Assembly: GCA_905221605.1 (NCBI GenBank) | Contig: CAJNDS010002225.1 | Location: 5,001 to 69,000, forward strand | Direction: 5' to 3' | Source of the DNA: Symbiodinium natans | Lineage: Eukaryota > Sar > Dinophyceae > Suessiales > Symbiodiniaceae | DNA length: 64,000 nucleotides | In this document: positions 28,483-37,139 of the stretch, one piece after another | Layout of the letters: each line of letters starts with the position of its first letter | Numbering within the stretch: position 1 is the first letter of the stretch | Notes under the pieces: generated by a model | What the model was told of the DNA's origin: nothing | The model's database searches: none | What the model saw: only the letters and a program-made list of their open reading frames with translations | Position numbers and translations under genes: made by a program

Positions 28483-30941
28483 CTGGAGACACGGAAGATC
28501 TGAAAGATGAGGCCTGGAGCGCCAATGATGCGCGGGTCAATGCGCCAGATAGTACCTGGAGTGCGAAAGAGGCACGGGTTGAGGTGCATATGGTATTACG
28601 TTCCACGGGCGACTGCAACAATGGGGCGCAGGTCTCCGCAGCAGCTGATGACGGAGGTTCACAGGTGGACGCACTGGTGCAACCTGAAGTTAGCTGCGAG
28701 GAACGAAATAGCAAGGGCTACACCGGAGCCGATGAGGCAGCTGTGGTCAATGATGGTGGCAATTCTCCTTTGGAAACCATGGAACCAAAGGAGCCTGCGG
28801 TGGAAGAAAATGTACCTGCCGTGGATGATCAATTCAATAGCCCTGCAGTGGAAGAAAATTTGCCTGCTGCAGAAGGTGAGACAAAAGACTCCAATGATGG
28901 GTCCACTCCCATGAAGGGAGAAGTGTTGCCGTCTGGAAGTTCGCCGGAAGTCGACACCGAGCGAACTGCAGCAGATGAGGCAAGGCCATTGGCTGGAAAA
29001 AAGGAAGGTCCTGAGCCCCTGGAGCACAAGATGGATGATCTTGTGGGACTCGTGCAGGAGCCGGACGAGCAGTGTGACCCAAAGGTGAAGACAAAGGATG
29101 CGCCAGGAGCCGATGATACAGAGATGGTTTCTGAAGAGCATGCAAAGAAAGTGCCCCGAGCGGGAGCCTTGGAATCACCTGGGGAACATTGCTACCAAGA
29201 GGGAGATGAGATCATGGGTCTAGTGCGCTGCATCAATGGGTATGGAGCCTTTTTGGACCATGGTGATGTGAATGTATTGATTCCTGCAGAAGGGAACAGC
29301 GCACATCAGTTCAAATTTGGTGATACTGTCAATGGAACAGTGAAGCGAGTGGAAGATGATGGTACCATAATCTTGGACACCTTTCTGGTTTTGGAAGAGG
29401 ACGAGGAGGACTCTTCTTCGACGCTGCGTAAATGGAAACCCAGCGGCTGGAGTACGTGGTGGACAGATTCATGGTATGCTGGTCAATGGTACCAAGATTT
29501 CGGCAGTCAATGGGACTGGAAACGGGAGGAAGAGCAATCCGATGGAAGGGTTGCTGATCAAGAGTTGTCCTCAGAAGAACAAGAGGAAAGGCAACTTTAT
29601 GGAGAAAAGATCTATAAAGCTCTTCTTGAGGATGGAAACGCTGATAAGGCCTATGTTGGCAAAATCACTGGGATGCTGTTGGGTCGCCCAATGGAAGAGC
29701 TACAGGAGTGTGTTGCAGATCATGCATTCCTCAATGCGGAAGCTCGGCGCGCGTATGGCATCTTGCAAAGTGATGGTTGGAAGCCTGATGGTACAGAAAG
29801 CACAGGCTTGGGAAAGCTAACCACTTTTTCCCGAAAACAGTACCACAACGCGCTTTTCGAACTGGCATGCAGAAAAAGGAGATTTACTCGACCAGTTGTG
29901 GGTGAAGCGGTGGCAACGGTGCTGAGTCAAGGGGAAGATGAGTTTTGGAACGCGCTTTGGTTGGACACCAAGCTATTTTTGCAGGAGCTTGATGGTGCAG
30001 TGCAATCCATGAGCAAAAGGGAGAACAAGCCAATGGAAGCCTACATGGATCCTGACCAGTACAAAAAGGCTTACATGACTCCACAGACTGTGTCACCTGG
30101 ATACAGCAAGCTGTGCAAGTTCTTCAATAAGGGAAGGTGTCGCAATGGTGATGGGTGTCCCTATGAGCATCGTCGTTATGGTGAAGGTTGGCCAGAAGGA
30201 GGATCAACTGAGCCAAAGAACAGCCAAGAAGCTGGAGATGAGGATGGGAACATCGGTGACCCTCCCACAGAGGAAGGTACAGTGGATGAGGCACAGCAGG
30301 AGCGGGAGGATTTAGCCTTCCGGGCCAAGTACAATTTTGGCAAAGGTGCATCAAAGGGTGAACCTACGTTGGGTGAGCCAAAAGGTCGTCTGTGTCTGTA
30401 TTACAATCAAGGTGGTTGTAAATATGGGACTACATGCAGGTATCTTCACAACGATGACATAGCATTGGAGGGGACTTGGGAGCCCGGCAAATCTTGGGAC
30501 AATGCTTCCAGGAAGGCACTAAGGGACGCGGGGTTCCACCAGTGCTGTTTCGATTATTACATCAGAGGACGGTGCCGGAAAGGGTTAAATTTCTGCAAGT
30601 ACTCCCACGACGAGATGTCAGATGAGCGGCTGGCGCACCTGAAACACTTGGTACATGTGGCCAATCAGGTCCGGTTTGAAAAAGAGAGAGGATGGGAGAT
30701 TTCGGACAGGAGCACTTTTCAGCCACCTGCGAGTGGGGGAGTTGAATCGTCATCATCCTCAGCACCAAAAGCGCTGCAAATGACCAATGTGTCACAAAAA
30801 GAAGGTGAAAAAGGTATTCTGGATGAAGCAGAAGCTGATGAACAGAAGAATTCGGTGGCTGAATCCACTGGTACTCGGCTTCAAAATCCGGAGGAGCCAA
30901 TTGAAAATTGGATGGCTCGCAACGAACACCTTTGGGTGTAA
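28290..30941 (+). CDS. Element ORF 1c: S1-like domain and three CCCH fingers
   Basis: 883 codons from ATG 28290 to TAA. Residues 1-300 are acidic and repetitive (AVEENVPAVDD, AVEENLPAAE). Residues 304-367 read GDEIMGLVRCINGYGAFLDH, then GDTVNGTVKRVEDDGTIILD, an S1-type RNA-binding barrel. Residues 380-600 include DLAWLD-like helical Gag-type sequence without a named motif. CCCH fingers: C609-x7-C-x5-C-x3-H (CKFFNKGRCRNGDGCPYEH), C702-x7-C-x5-C-x3-H (CLYYNQGGCKYGTTCRYLH) and C753-x8-C-x6-C-x3-H. CCCH fingers bind single-stranded RNA and may replace the CCHC knuckle of ordinary Gag. Probably one protein with ORF 1a/1b, joined by frameshift, or broken by indels. Confidence 0.75.
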   Translation: MPNVEIGTVSAAEERVVDVVPVVQEGGPGDSEDGGKKLCVTTEEVSSFGAKNPAIQGEKEASGIAGDTEDLKDEAWSANDARVNAPDSTWSAKEARVEVHMVLRSTGDCNNGAQVSAAADDGGSQVDALVQPEVSCEERNSKGYTGADEAAVVNDGGNSPLETMEPKEPAVEENVPAVDDQFNSPAVEENLPAAEGETKDSNDGSTPMKGEVLPSGSSPEVDTERTAADEARPLAGKKEGPEPLEHKMDDLVGLVQEPDEQCDPKVKTKDAPGADDTEMVSEEHAKKVPRAGALESPGEHCYQEGDEIMGLVRCINGYGAFLDHGDVNVLIPAEGNSAHQFKFGDTVNGTVKRVEDDGTIILDTFLVLEEDEEDSSSTLRKWKPSGWSTWWTDSWYAGQWYQDFGSQWDWKREEEQSDGRVADQELSSEEQEERQLYGEKIYKALLEDGNADKAYVGKITGMLLGRPMEELQECVADHAFLNAEARRAYGILQSDGWKPDGTESTGLGKLTTFSRKQYHNALFELACRKRRFTRPVVGEAVATVLSQGEDEFWNALWLDTKLFLQELDGAVQSMSKRENKPMEAYMDPDQYKKAYMTPQTVSPGYSKLCKFFNKGRCRNGDGCPYEHRRYGEGWPEGGSTEPKNSQEAGDEDGNIGDPPTEEGTVDEAQQEREDLAFRAKYNFGKGASKGEPTLGEPKGRLCLYYNQGGCKYGTTCRYLHNDDIALEGTWEPGKSWDNASRKALRDAGFHQCCFDYYIRGRCRKGLNFCKYSHDEMSDERLAHLKHLVHVANQVRFEKERGWEISDRSTFQPPASGGVESSSSSAPKALQMTNVSQKEGEKGILDEAEADEQKNSVAESTGTRLQNPEEPIENWMARNEHLWV

Positions 30942-30962
30942 ACCCCTCATGTAAGTGAGGTG

Positions 30963-32636
30963 ATGATTACACTTGGTGTGACCAATGTGTCGGACTTGCA
31001 AGAGTTCATCTTTGTGGAAGATTTGGTTGACAAAGGGATCAACAAAGTGACCGCATGCAAAATTCTGCAATTGGTGGGTGGTGTCCGATATCGTCCGGAG
31101 GGACCGGAAAAAGCAGTTCCTTCCGATGCGTCTGTACGGGTACAACAATCTTCTGGGAGCAAGGGAACTGGAAGAGAGGCGGTGCGAACCCTGACTCAGG
31201 TGCGTGAAGCTGAAGGCTCCGGTGCAAAAACCATGCCGAGAGGCTCCTATCGGGAGCTTTTTGATAAGGTCAGGTACCGTGATGCTTGGACGCTTGCGCA
31301 GAGGTCTCCGCTGTGCGTACAGAAGCTGCAGTTGGTGGGAGTTGGAATGCCGCCGGTGAACCCGCCAACAAAAAAGTATCGGTCAAGATCAAACCCTGTG
31401 AGAAGGGGAAGGCCCTTGCTGGATAAAAAACAGGTGCGACAGGTGCCACGCTCTCGTTCACAACGACGAGTGCAACCGGCGGAAGTGGTGGAAAAGCCAA
31501 AGCCACTGGAACCGGTGAAGCCTCGTGGTGGTTTGTCGTATCCATTCAGCAGAGCGTGGGCAGATGTGGTGGATGATGATGAACAGGCGGAGGCTTTGGT
31601 CTCTTATGCCGCTTCCTCAAGCGATTCAAGCGAGGAGGAGACCAATGCCGCGCAACGCATGAAGGAAATCTTTTTGCAAGAAAGGGATTCACAGAGAACT
31701 GCGATTCGTGGCAATGTTCCGCTGGGTGGTTCTTCAGGCCCCAATGACGGGCCGAAAAAATCGGTTCACCTTGGCGAAGGGCGCGACAAAGCGTCGCGGG
31801 GGGAGACCCGCCAAGAAGTGACTTCACAAGTTTTTTCGCTACCACAACCTTCTCGTCGAACTGAACAGTCTCAAAAAAGAGCAAGGGATGGCTCAGTTAT
31901 AGTTGGTTCGCTGGCGGTGGGCTCCACGGATGAGGTTTTACCTGGGCAAGGTGTTGCTGGACAGGTGAATGTATCTGAAAGCGCTCAAGTTCTTCCTGGG
32001 CAAGAAGTGGCTGGACAGGAGACGGCGCTGGAAGGAGCAGTGCAAATTTCTGGCGAGGAGACTGACCAAAAAGAAGGAGAAGGTGGGAGCAATGAACTCC
32101 GTGGTGATGGTGCGAAGATATTGGATGTTTGTCCGGTGAAGAAGGACCCTCAGCAATTGCTGGTTAAAGGTCTTCTGACTCGGATTTATTGGAAGGTTGC
32201 TGTTGGCAAGTTGCCTGTGGGGCAAAGAGACTGCCAGAAGGGGTCCAATAAGATGGATCGAAATTTGGTTATTAGCATGTCATCCGAGGGTGCAAGCGAA
32301 CAGGATGAGAACCTGGCACTGGAGGACGATGCTGATCAGTCAATGGGTGATGGTGCGATGGTGGTTATGGTGTATGATCCAGGAACGCTGATTCAGTCGC
32401 CAACAACTGATTGGGTTATGCGTCGCGGTCTGACCGATCGTACCGTCTGGCCAGCAATGGCGGCTATGGCACAGAGGATATGTGCTGAAATGGTTCAAGT
32501 GGATGAAATGAATGCCCAGCTAGGGACTGGAGCACTCCTTTTTCAAAGGAGAGATCAAGGATACTATGGTGATTTGCATCATTCGTTCCATGACAATCCG
32601 TGCTTTCCGGCGGTGGGAAATTATCTCTTTCGGTGA
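30963..32636 (+). CDS. Element ORF 2, basic/RS-rich protein of unknown function
   Basis: 557 codons from ATG 30963 (the frame opens just after the TAA at 30939 in the same frame, so readthrough is also possible). The N-terminal 50 residues (GVTNVSDLQEFIFVEDLVDK) may fold as a small helical domain. Residues 140-175 are Arg/Ser-rich (KYRSRSNPVRRGRPLLDKKQ, RSRSQRR) and could bind RNA or act as a nuclear signal. No protease DTG/DSG, HHCC or YxDD motif. The stop TGA overlaps the ATG of the next frame. Confidence 0.6.
   Translation: MITLGVTNVSDLQEFIFVEDLVDKGINKVTACKILQLVGGVRYRPEGPEKAVPSDASVRVQQSSGSKGTGREAVRTLTQVREAEGSGAKTMPRGSYRELFDKVRYRDAWTLAQRSPLCVQKLQLVGVGMPPVNPPTKKYRSRSNPVRRGRPLLDKKQVRQVPRSRSQRRVQPAEVVEKPKPLEPVKPRGGLSYPFSRAWADVVDDDEQAEALVSYAASSSDSSEEETNAAQRMKEIFLQERDSQRTAIRGNVPLGGSSGPNDGPKKSVHLGEGRDKASRGETRQEVTSQVFSLPQPSRRTEQSQKRARDGSVIVGSLAVGSTDEVLPGQGVAGQVNVSESAQVLPGQEVAGQETALEGAVQISGEETDQKEGEGGSNELRGDGAKILDVCPVKKDPQQLLVKGLLTRIYWKVAVGKLPVGQRDCQKGSNKMDRNLVISMSSEGASEQDENLALEDDADQSMGDGAMVVMVYDPGTLIQSPTTDWVMRRGLTDRTVWPAMAAMAQRICAEMVQVDEMNAQLGTGALLFQRRDQGYYGDLHHSFHDNPCFPAVGNYLFR
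32615..32636 (+). promoter_or_regulatory. Possible -1 frameshift site (GGGAAAT) and TGATG junction
   Basis: GGGAAAT at 32615-32621 fits X XXY YYZ in the ORF 2 frame (GTG GGA AAT). A -1 slip gives GGG AAA TTA TCT, straight into ORF 3. The ORF 2 stop lies four codons further and overlaps the ORF 3 ATG, the other known way (stop-restart) to couple two frames in retroelements. No downstream pseudoknot was found by eye. Confidence 0.4.
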
Positions 32637-35050
32637 TGGGTGCATTGTTATCTCCTGGTCTGGAAGGGGAATTCAAAAATACTGATACGTTTGGAACTGC
32701 TATGGAGGCAATTGCCTATGATTGGAGTCGCAGTCCAGGCATGGAAGTTCACATTGAACTTATGGCAAGGGTAGCCAAATTGGTTCATCCGTTCCTTACC
32801 CTCGGAGCCCAAGGGTCAGTGATGGTTTCGGAATTTCTCTGGCAGCGCGGGAGGGCCCAGTTGATGGAGTTCCTTCAGGCGGCGACTTGCGCTGATCAAT
32901 TGGAGGTTCTCTGGAGAAGGATGGACGACGATGCTGATGAAGAAGTGGATCCTTCGACAGCGGTGCTGGAAGTTCTTGGACCGGAGGATGCGGTACTGGA
33001 TCAAGGGAACAATGAATCCCTTATCCCTATTGAAGATGCTGGAGGTGAGACAATTGGTGACACTGGAAGGGATGGCAAAGCGCCAGAAGTTTCTCCGGAA
33101 GAGGAGACATCCAGTGGGTCATCAAGACTGGCGGACACAAGGATTTTCTTGTGGTCAGTGTACTCCCGCGTGGCTTCTAATTTCTCTACGCAGGACCGCA
33201 CTACTGGTAAGATCTTTGACAGCACAAAAGGGTATCCTGGTGAAGGACCAAACAATGATGACAATCCTTCCTCTAAGAGGAACTTACCCTGGATCTCGGA
33301 AGACTACCTTGACGAAGTGGTGTCAAAAAAGATGGAAAGGTCTTCAGATATGGATGGGTTGGATGGGTTTGTTCCGGGAAGTGAGGGACCGTTGGAAAAG
33401 GTAGAGGTGGAGAATGTTACTGCCTCTAAAATTCTTATGGCTCTTTGGAAGAAGGGATATAGAGCAGGGTATAGGAGGTTGTGTCGTTTGAACGCATCTG
33501 GATGCAAGGTTGGAGCAATGAAACGTCCAATCAAAAGGGTGCAGAAGATTGGCACTAGAAAGGCCTTCCTGAAAATGTTCAATGTTTTTGGATCGTCTCA
33601 GCATGGCTCAGGAGCTGGCGGAAAACCAATCATGAAGGTGGTAGGACCAAGGCCAGGTTTTCCAGCTGTACTCCAAGCATCAAATACTGATAGCACTTTG
33701 GGTGAAGGGAGCAGTTCCCAGGTACATGGCAATGTTCATGTAGAGCAGAATCGCCCTATGGATCGGTACGAGGCAGAGCGCTTGGAGAAGAGGAAGAAAG
33801 GCTTCTGCTATTGGTTCAGCAAGGGGAAAGATCGCTGCAAATTTGGTGAAGACTGCAAATTCATCCATTCAGAAGATGATGTGGTGCTACATTCGTATTG
33901 GTGCAAATACTATGTGGCAGGGAGAGACTGTTTCGCTGGAAAGGATTGTGCGTTCTCGCATGATGCAACTGGTGTGAGGTGCATCCAGTTTGCTCGGTCT
34001 GGGAAGTGTCGTTATGGTGACAGGTGTGTCTTCGAGCATGGTGTTCCGCTGGCTGAACAGAGGCCAAGGTCTCCAAGGACGCCCCCAAGGGATGGTCCAA
34101 GGAGAATTTCTGGTGCAAATGGTGGAGAAAAGGAGATCTCTCCTGAACAGTTCGATGATGGTGAGGAGGATTTTATGGTTTATGACGATGAGACCAAAAT
34201 GACGGAACTGTTGATGGAGGCGATTTCATTTCTGTCCAAGGGCCAGCCAGATTTGGCTCGAGCAGAGGCGGACCCATTGTTCAAACTCCTGAAGTTCACT
34301 GGAGATACTGACCAAATGGATCAAGAATGGGTTTCGTGGACCAATGGTATGTTGTCCGTGCTGGAACTTCACGAAGTAGTGAAGTCGTATGATGTTTCGC
34401 TCGCGGAGGTGGAAGAATGGGTCAATGACCTGAGGATATGGTACGAGCGAGCCAATTTGGGAGAAGAGAAAGATTCCAAAAGAGGCAAAAAAAGGTCCCT
34501 AGAAAGGGAGTCCAGCAAGGATATTCCTGCAGAAAAAGAAGCGGTTGAAACTTCGGAGACGGAGGTTGCCGTTGAGGAGGAGATGAAAAAGGTAAAAAAG
34601 AAGAGGAAAGCTGCAGCTATCGAAGATCCTTACACTCTCATGGTTCCAAAGCCGAAGAAGATGCCGGCGATCATTGAGAAGGGTGGATCATCATCCAATG
34701 TGGTGGTCTCTGCAGTGCATTTTCGCACAAAGTCAAATGTCGGTGGAAAGACAAAGAAGAAGGAGAAAAGTCAAAGTCCCAAAAAGGAAGAGGTGGTAAT
34801 GGTGCAAGGTCCTGAGGAAAAGGATCGTCCATCTGATGCGGATGCACCAGCGTCTACCACTGTGAATGCGGAGCTGGGTCAATCTTGCCAAGCGATTGAG
34901 GACGCAAAGAGAGAAGGATTGGTATCCTCAATTCAAAGGTGCGTGCAGGATCCTGTTCTTACAGTTTCGGACCTGGAGTATATTCTGCTGCAACTTCACC
35001 TCAAAATTGCCAACAATCGGAAAAAAGAAGTGATTGGATGGTATGGATGA
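32636..35050 (+). CDS. Element ORF 3: three tandem CCCH fingers and basic tail
   Basis: 804 codons from the ATG at 32636, which shares one base with the TGA of ORF 2 (TGATG). The frame is open from 32600 without an ATG. CCCH fingers in tandem: Cys391/401/407-His411, Cys423/432/438-His442 and Cys449/458/464-His468 (for example CRYGDRCVFEH). Residues about 490-620 are helical; 625-720 are Lys/Glu-rich with KVKKKRK (about 651-657), a likely nuclear signal. No pol motif. Role unknown; RNA binding is likely from the fingers. Confidence 0.7.
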   Translation: MGALLSPGLEGEFKNTDTFGTAMEAIAYDWSRSPGMEVHIELMARVAKLVHPFLTLGAQGSVMVSEFLWQRGRAQLMEFLQAATCADQLEVLWRRMDDDADEEVDPSTAVLEVLGPEDAVLDQGNNESLIPIEDAGGETIGDTGRDGKAPEVSPEEETSSGSSRLADTRIFLWSVYSRVASNFSTQDRTTGKIFDSTKGYPGEGPNNDDNPSSKRNLPWISEDYLDEVVSKKMERSSDMDGLDGFVPGSEGPLEKVEVENVTASKILMALWKKGYRAGYRRLCRLNASGCKVGAMKRPIKRVQKIGTRKAFLKMFNVFGSSQHGSGAGGKPIMKVVGPRPGFPAVLQASNTDSTLGEGSSSQVHGNVHVEQNRPMDRYEAERLEKRKKGFCYWFSKGKDRCKFGEDCKFIHSEDDVVLHSYWCKYYVAGRDCFAGKDCAFSHDATGVRCIQFARSGKCRYGDRCVFEHGVPLAEQRPRSPRTPPRDGPRRISGANGGEKEISPEQFDDGEEDFMVYDDETKMTELLMEAISFLSKGQPDLARAEADPLFKLLKFTGDTDQMDQEWVSWTNGMLSVLELHEVVKSYDVSLAEVEEWVNDLRIWYERANLGEEKDSKRGKKRSLERESSKDIPAEKEAVETSETEVAVEEEMKKVKKKRKAAAIEDPYTLMVPKPKKMPAIIEKGGSSSNVVVSAVHFRTKSNVGGKTKKKEKSQSPKKEEVVMVQGPEEKDRPSDADAPASTTVNAELGQSCQAIEDAKREGLVSSIQRCVQDPVLTVSDLEYILLQLHLKIANNRKKEVIGWYG

Positions 35051-35391
35051 AGGGATGGTTTTTCTCTTTCTGGAGACAGGTGCGCTGGAACAGCCAATGT
35101 GCTGACAAATGTAGTGGTTACTATTAAGGGTATGGAAATCCCTGATAGTAGAAGTCAGTAGTTTTTCGCGTAGCGAAGACCACGGTTTGTGGTGAAGAAG
35201 GCCGAAGAGTCTTCAATGATAAGAGGATCATGGTAGAAAAAGATTCTCTGTGGTTAGTGGGTTAGCCAATGTGCTATAATTTCGTCCTGGATGACGTAAA
35301 ACCATATTGTGCATTTCAAGCAGCTGGCTGCTGCCTTAATGGCAGTTTTTGGCCAAAAGATCTGCACCTCCAATGTGTCCTAGGAAATCCT
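35051..35391 (+). other. 3' non-coding part of the element
   Basis: About 340 bp between ORF 3 and the polypurine tract. It holds a CGCGTAGCGAAG motif and no long frame. It may carry packaging or reverse-transcription signals shared with the unseen autonomous partner. Confidence 0.5.
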
Positions 35392-35404
35392 AGGACAGGG
35401 GGAG
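35392..35404 (+). promoter_or_regulatory. Polypurine tract
   Basis: AGGACAGGGGGAG ends exactly at the first base of the right LTR. Twelve of its 13 bases are purines. This is where plus-strand synthesis would be primed. Confidence 0.85.
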
Positions 35405-35691
35405 TGCGGAGCTGCAACTGGTATTGTAGAAAGGAGTTAGTGTTGGGGGTTGGAAGGGTCAATGAACCCGGAAATCTTGTTTGGCTCAAGATGGCCAAGA
35501 GCCGTCAGCTTTTGTTGAAAAAGTACGTACGCCTGGGGTTGGGTTTAACGGGTTGGAGTAGTCCCGTCCCTTCTCCTTTATCCTGTCCCCGTAGGGGTGG
35601 GTGTTCTTGTTTCTGGTTCGATCTGGGAAATCCATATAGGCAACTGTTGAGGGTTGGTTTCTTTCCCTGTTCCCTTTCGGTTGCCCCCGTA
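35405..35691 (+). repeat. Right LTR
   Basis: Same 287 bp as the left LTR with no difference seen. It is followed at once by CCCTAAACCCTAAAC. Confidence 0.95.
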
Positions 35692-36060
35692 CCCTAAACC
35701 CTAAACTTCATATCCTATGCCACACTAACATGGCGAAGGCCAAGATCGCTCGACTCCTTCACGATTCAAGCCCCGCACCCGAAGCCCCGAACCCGAAACC
35801 CGAGGGTTTAGGGTTTAGAGGGATTTTAGGGTTTTTAGAGTTTTAGGGTTCATAGTTTAGGGTTTAGGGTCCCTAAACCCTTAAACCCTACACACTAAAC
35901 GAGCTTCTCGAGGGGCTTGCTTGTGGCGTTAAGGGGTTTGGGGGTGGAGGGTGTATGGTGTTTGCGGTTGAGGGTGTATGGGGTTCGGAAGTTCGGGGGC
36001 TATCTCTTATAGGATTCAGCTTGCATAGCATTCAGGGCTTTGCGGGTCTGCCCCAAAACC
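35692..36060. other. Short CCCTAAA remnant and unassigned sequence
   Basis: Right flank of the LTR element, then degenerate telomere-like motifs in both orientations. No gene. Confidence 0.6.
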
Positions 36061-36074
36061 CTAAACCCTAAACC

Positions 36075-36147
36075 CCAAACCCGTTTTGACTTCCTTCTCC
36101 AGCTTGTCGCTGGCAGTCGCCCGCTCAGACGGCGGCGCAGCAGCAGG
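36075..36147 (-). CDS. Putative exon
   Basis: After minus-strand CATGTAG the frame reads VPAAAPPSERATASDKLEKE, then VKTGLG. Good composition. Confidence 0.5.
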
Positions 36148-36369
36148 AACCTACATGAGTTACAGGGTCCTGAGGGAGGGGTTCTTAAGGGAGATTTAGG
36201 ATTTAGGGCAATTTAGGGTTTAGGGTTTAGGGTTTCGGGTTTAGGGTTTAGGGTCTAGGGGGGTATGTAGCCCAAGGTTCCCTGATACTTCCTTCTACTT
36301 CCCTAAGGTTCCCTAGGTACCTGCTCCCCTTGAACTTGAAACCTTGGAAACCCCTATGGCCTCTGCCCA

Positions 36370-37095
36370 AAAACCTGACAACCCTGAACCCCTAAACCCT
36401 GAACCCTAAACCTCAAACCCTAAACCCTAAACCCTACACCCTTAACCCCTAAACCCCAAACCCCTGAACCCTAAACCTCAAACCCTAAACCCTAAACCCC
36501 TAACCCCTAAACCCCAAACCCCAGAACCCTAAACAGCCAAACCCAAACCGTGGAAGGGTTTGTCGCTTGAGGACTTCGCTTATGGGAGGTCGGGTTTATG
36601 GCCGAAGGCTATAATCATAACAAAAAGAAGAACAGTAAAAAACAATCATAACAAAAAAAGAATAGTAATGACAATCCTCATAATAATTAGAATAATAGTC
36701 ATGATGACAGGGCTGGCATTTTTTTCCGGCAAAAAAGGGCTTTTGGGGCTGAAAAGACTAAATTCTCTCTCGAGCTGGTCCGTTCTGAACATGATGGTCC
36801 CTTTTTGGGTACCCTAAGGACCCTAAACCCTAAACCCTAAACCCCAAACCCTAAACCCTAAACCCTAAACCCTAACCCTACTAAACCCTACATAGTAGGG
36901 GCCGCCTTATAAGCGCAACCTCAAAAGAGGCCATAATGTTAGAGAAGTGACCAATCGCGGAAGAGCTGCGCGTTTTTAAGGTCTAGGGTCTGGTGCTAAA
37001 CCCTAAACCCCTAAACCCTGAACCCCTAAACCCCTAAACCCTGAACCCCTAAACCCCTAAACCCCTAAACTTCTAAACCCCTAAACCCCTAAGTA
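36370..37095 (-). repeat. CCCTAAA and CCCCTAAA blocks with an A-rich island
   Basis: Arrays at 36370-36530, 36820-36890 and 36990-37090 (the last in the 8-bp form CCCCTAAA). The island 36546-36800 is A-rich with repeated AACAAAAAG and CAATCATAAC motifs; its plus frame is not convincing. Confidence 0.8.
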
Positions 37096-37139
37096 CGAGG
37101 GACCTTTATGTACTATTTGGCGCGTGGCTTGCTGCCTAC

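Larger units (their letters stand above)
26836..35696 (+). mobile_element. LTR retrotransposon with half-tRNA primer site, pol-less
   Basis: Identical 287-bp LTRs at 26841-27127 and 35405-35691, flanked by CCCTA on both sides (26836-26840 and 35692-35696). Removing the element plus one CCCTA restores an in-phase CCCTAAA array. A primer site abuts the left LTR and a polypurine tract abuts the right. The internal 8.28 kb holds a chain of open frames (27195-35050) with WW, S1-like and CCCH motifs but nothing like the protease, integrase, RT or RNase H of copia or gypsy elements. I infer a non-autonomous copia-type element with large coding capacity that depends on enzymes from elsewhere. The identical LTRs indicate recent insertion. 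Confidence 0.9.

Noticed and set aside
26922-28589. Minus-strand frames inside the LTR element
   Set aside because: Antisense shadows of the Gag-like gene, rich in Ser/Pro/His with no motif.
30960-35050. Hidden copia pol in ORF 2 or ORF 3
   Set aside because: I looked for DTG/DSG, HHCC, GDxN, YxDD and RNase H motifs and found none; a very diverged enzyme cannot be excluded by eye.
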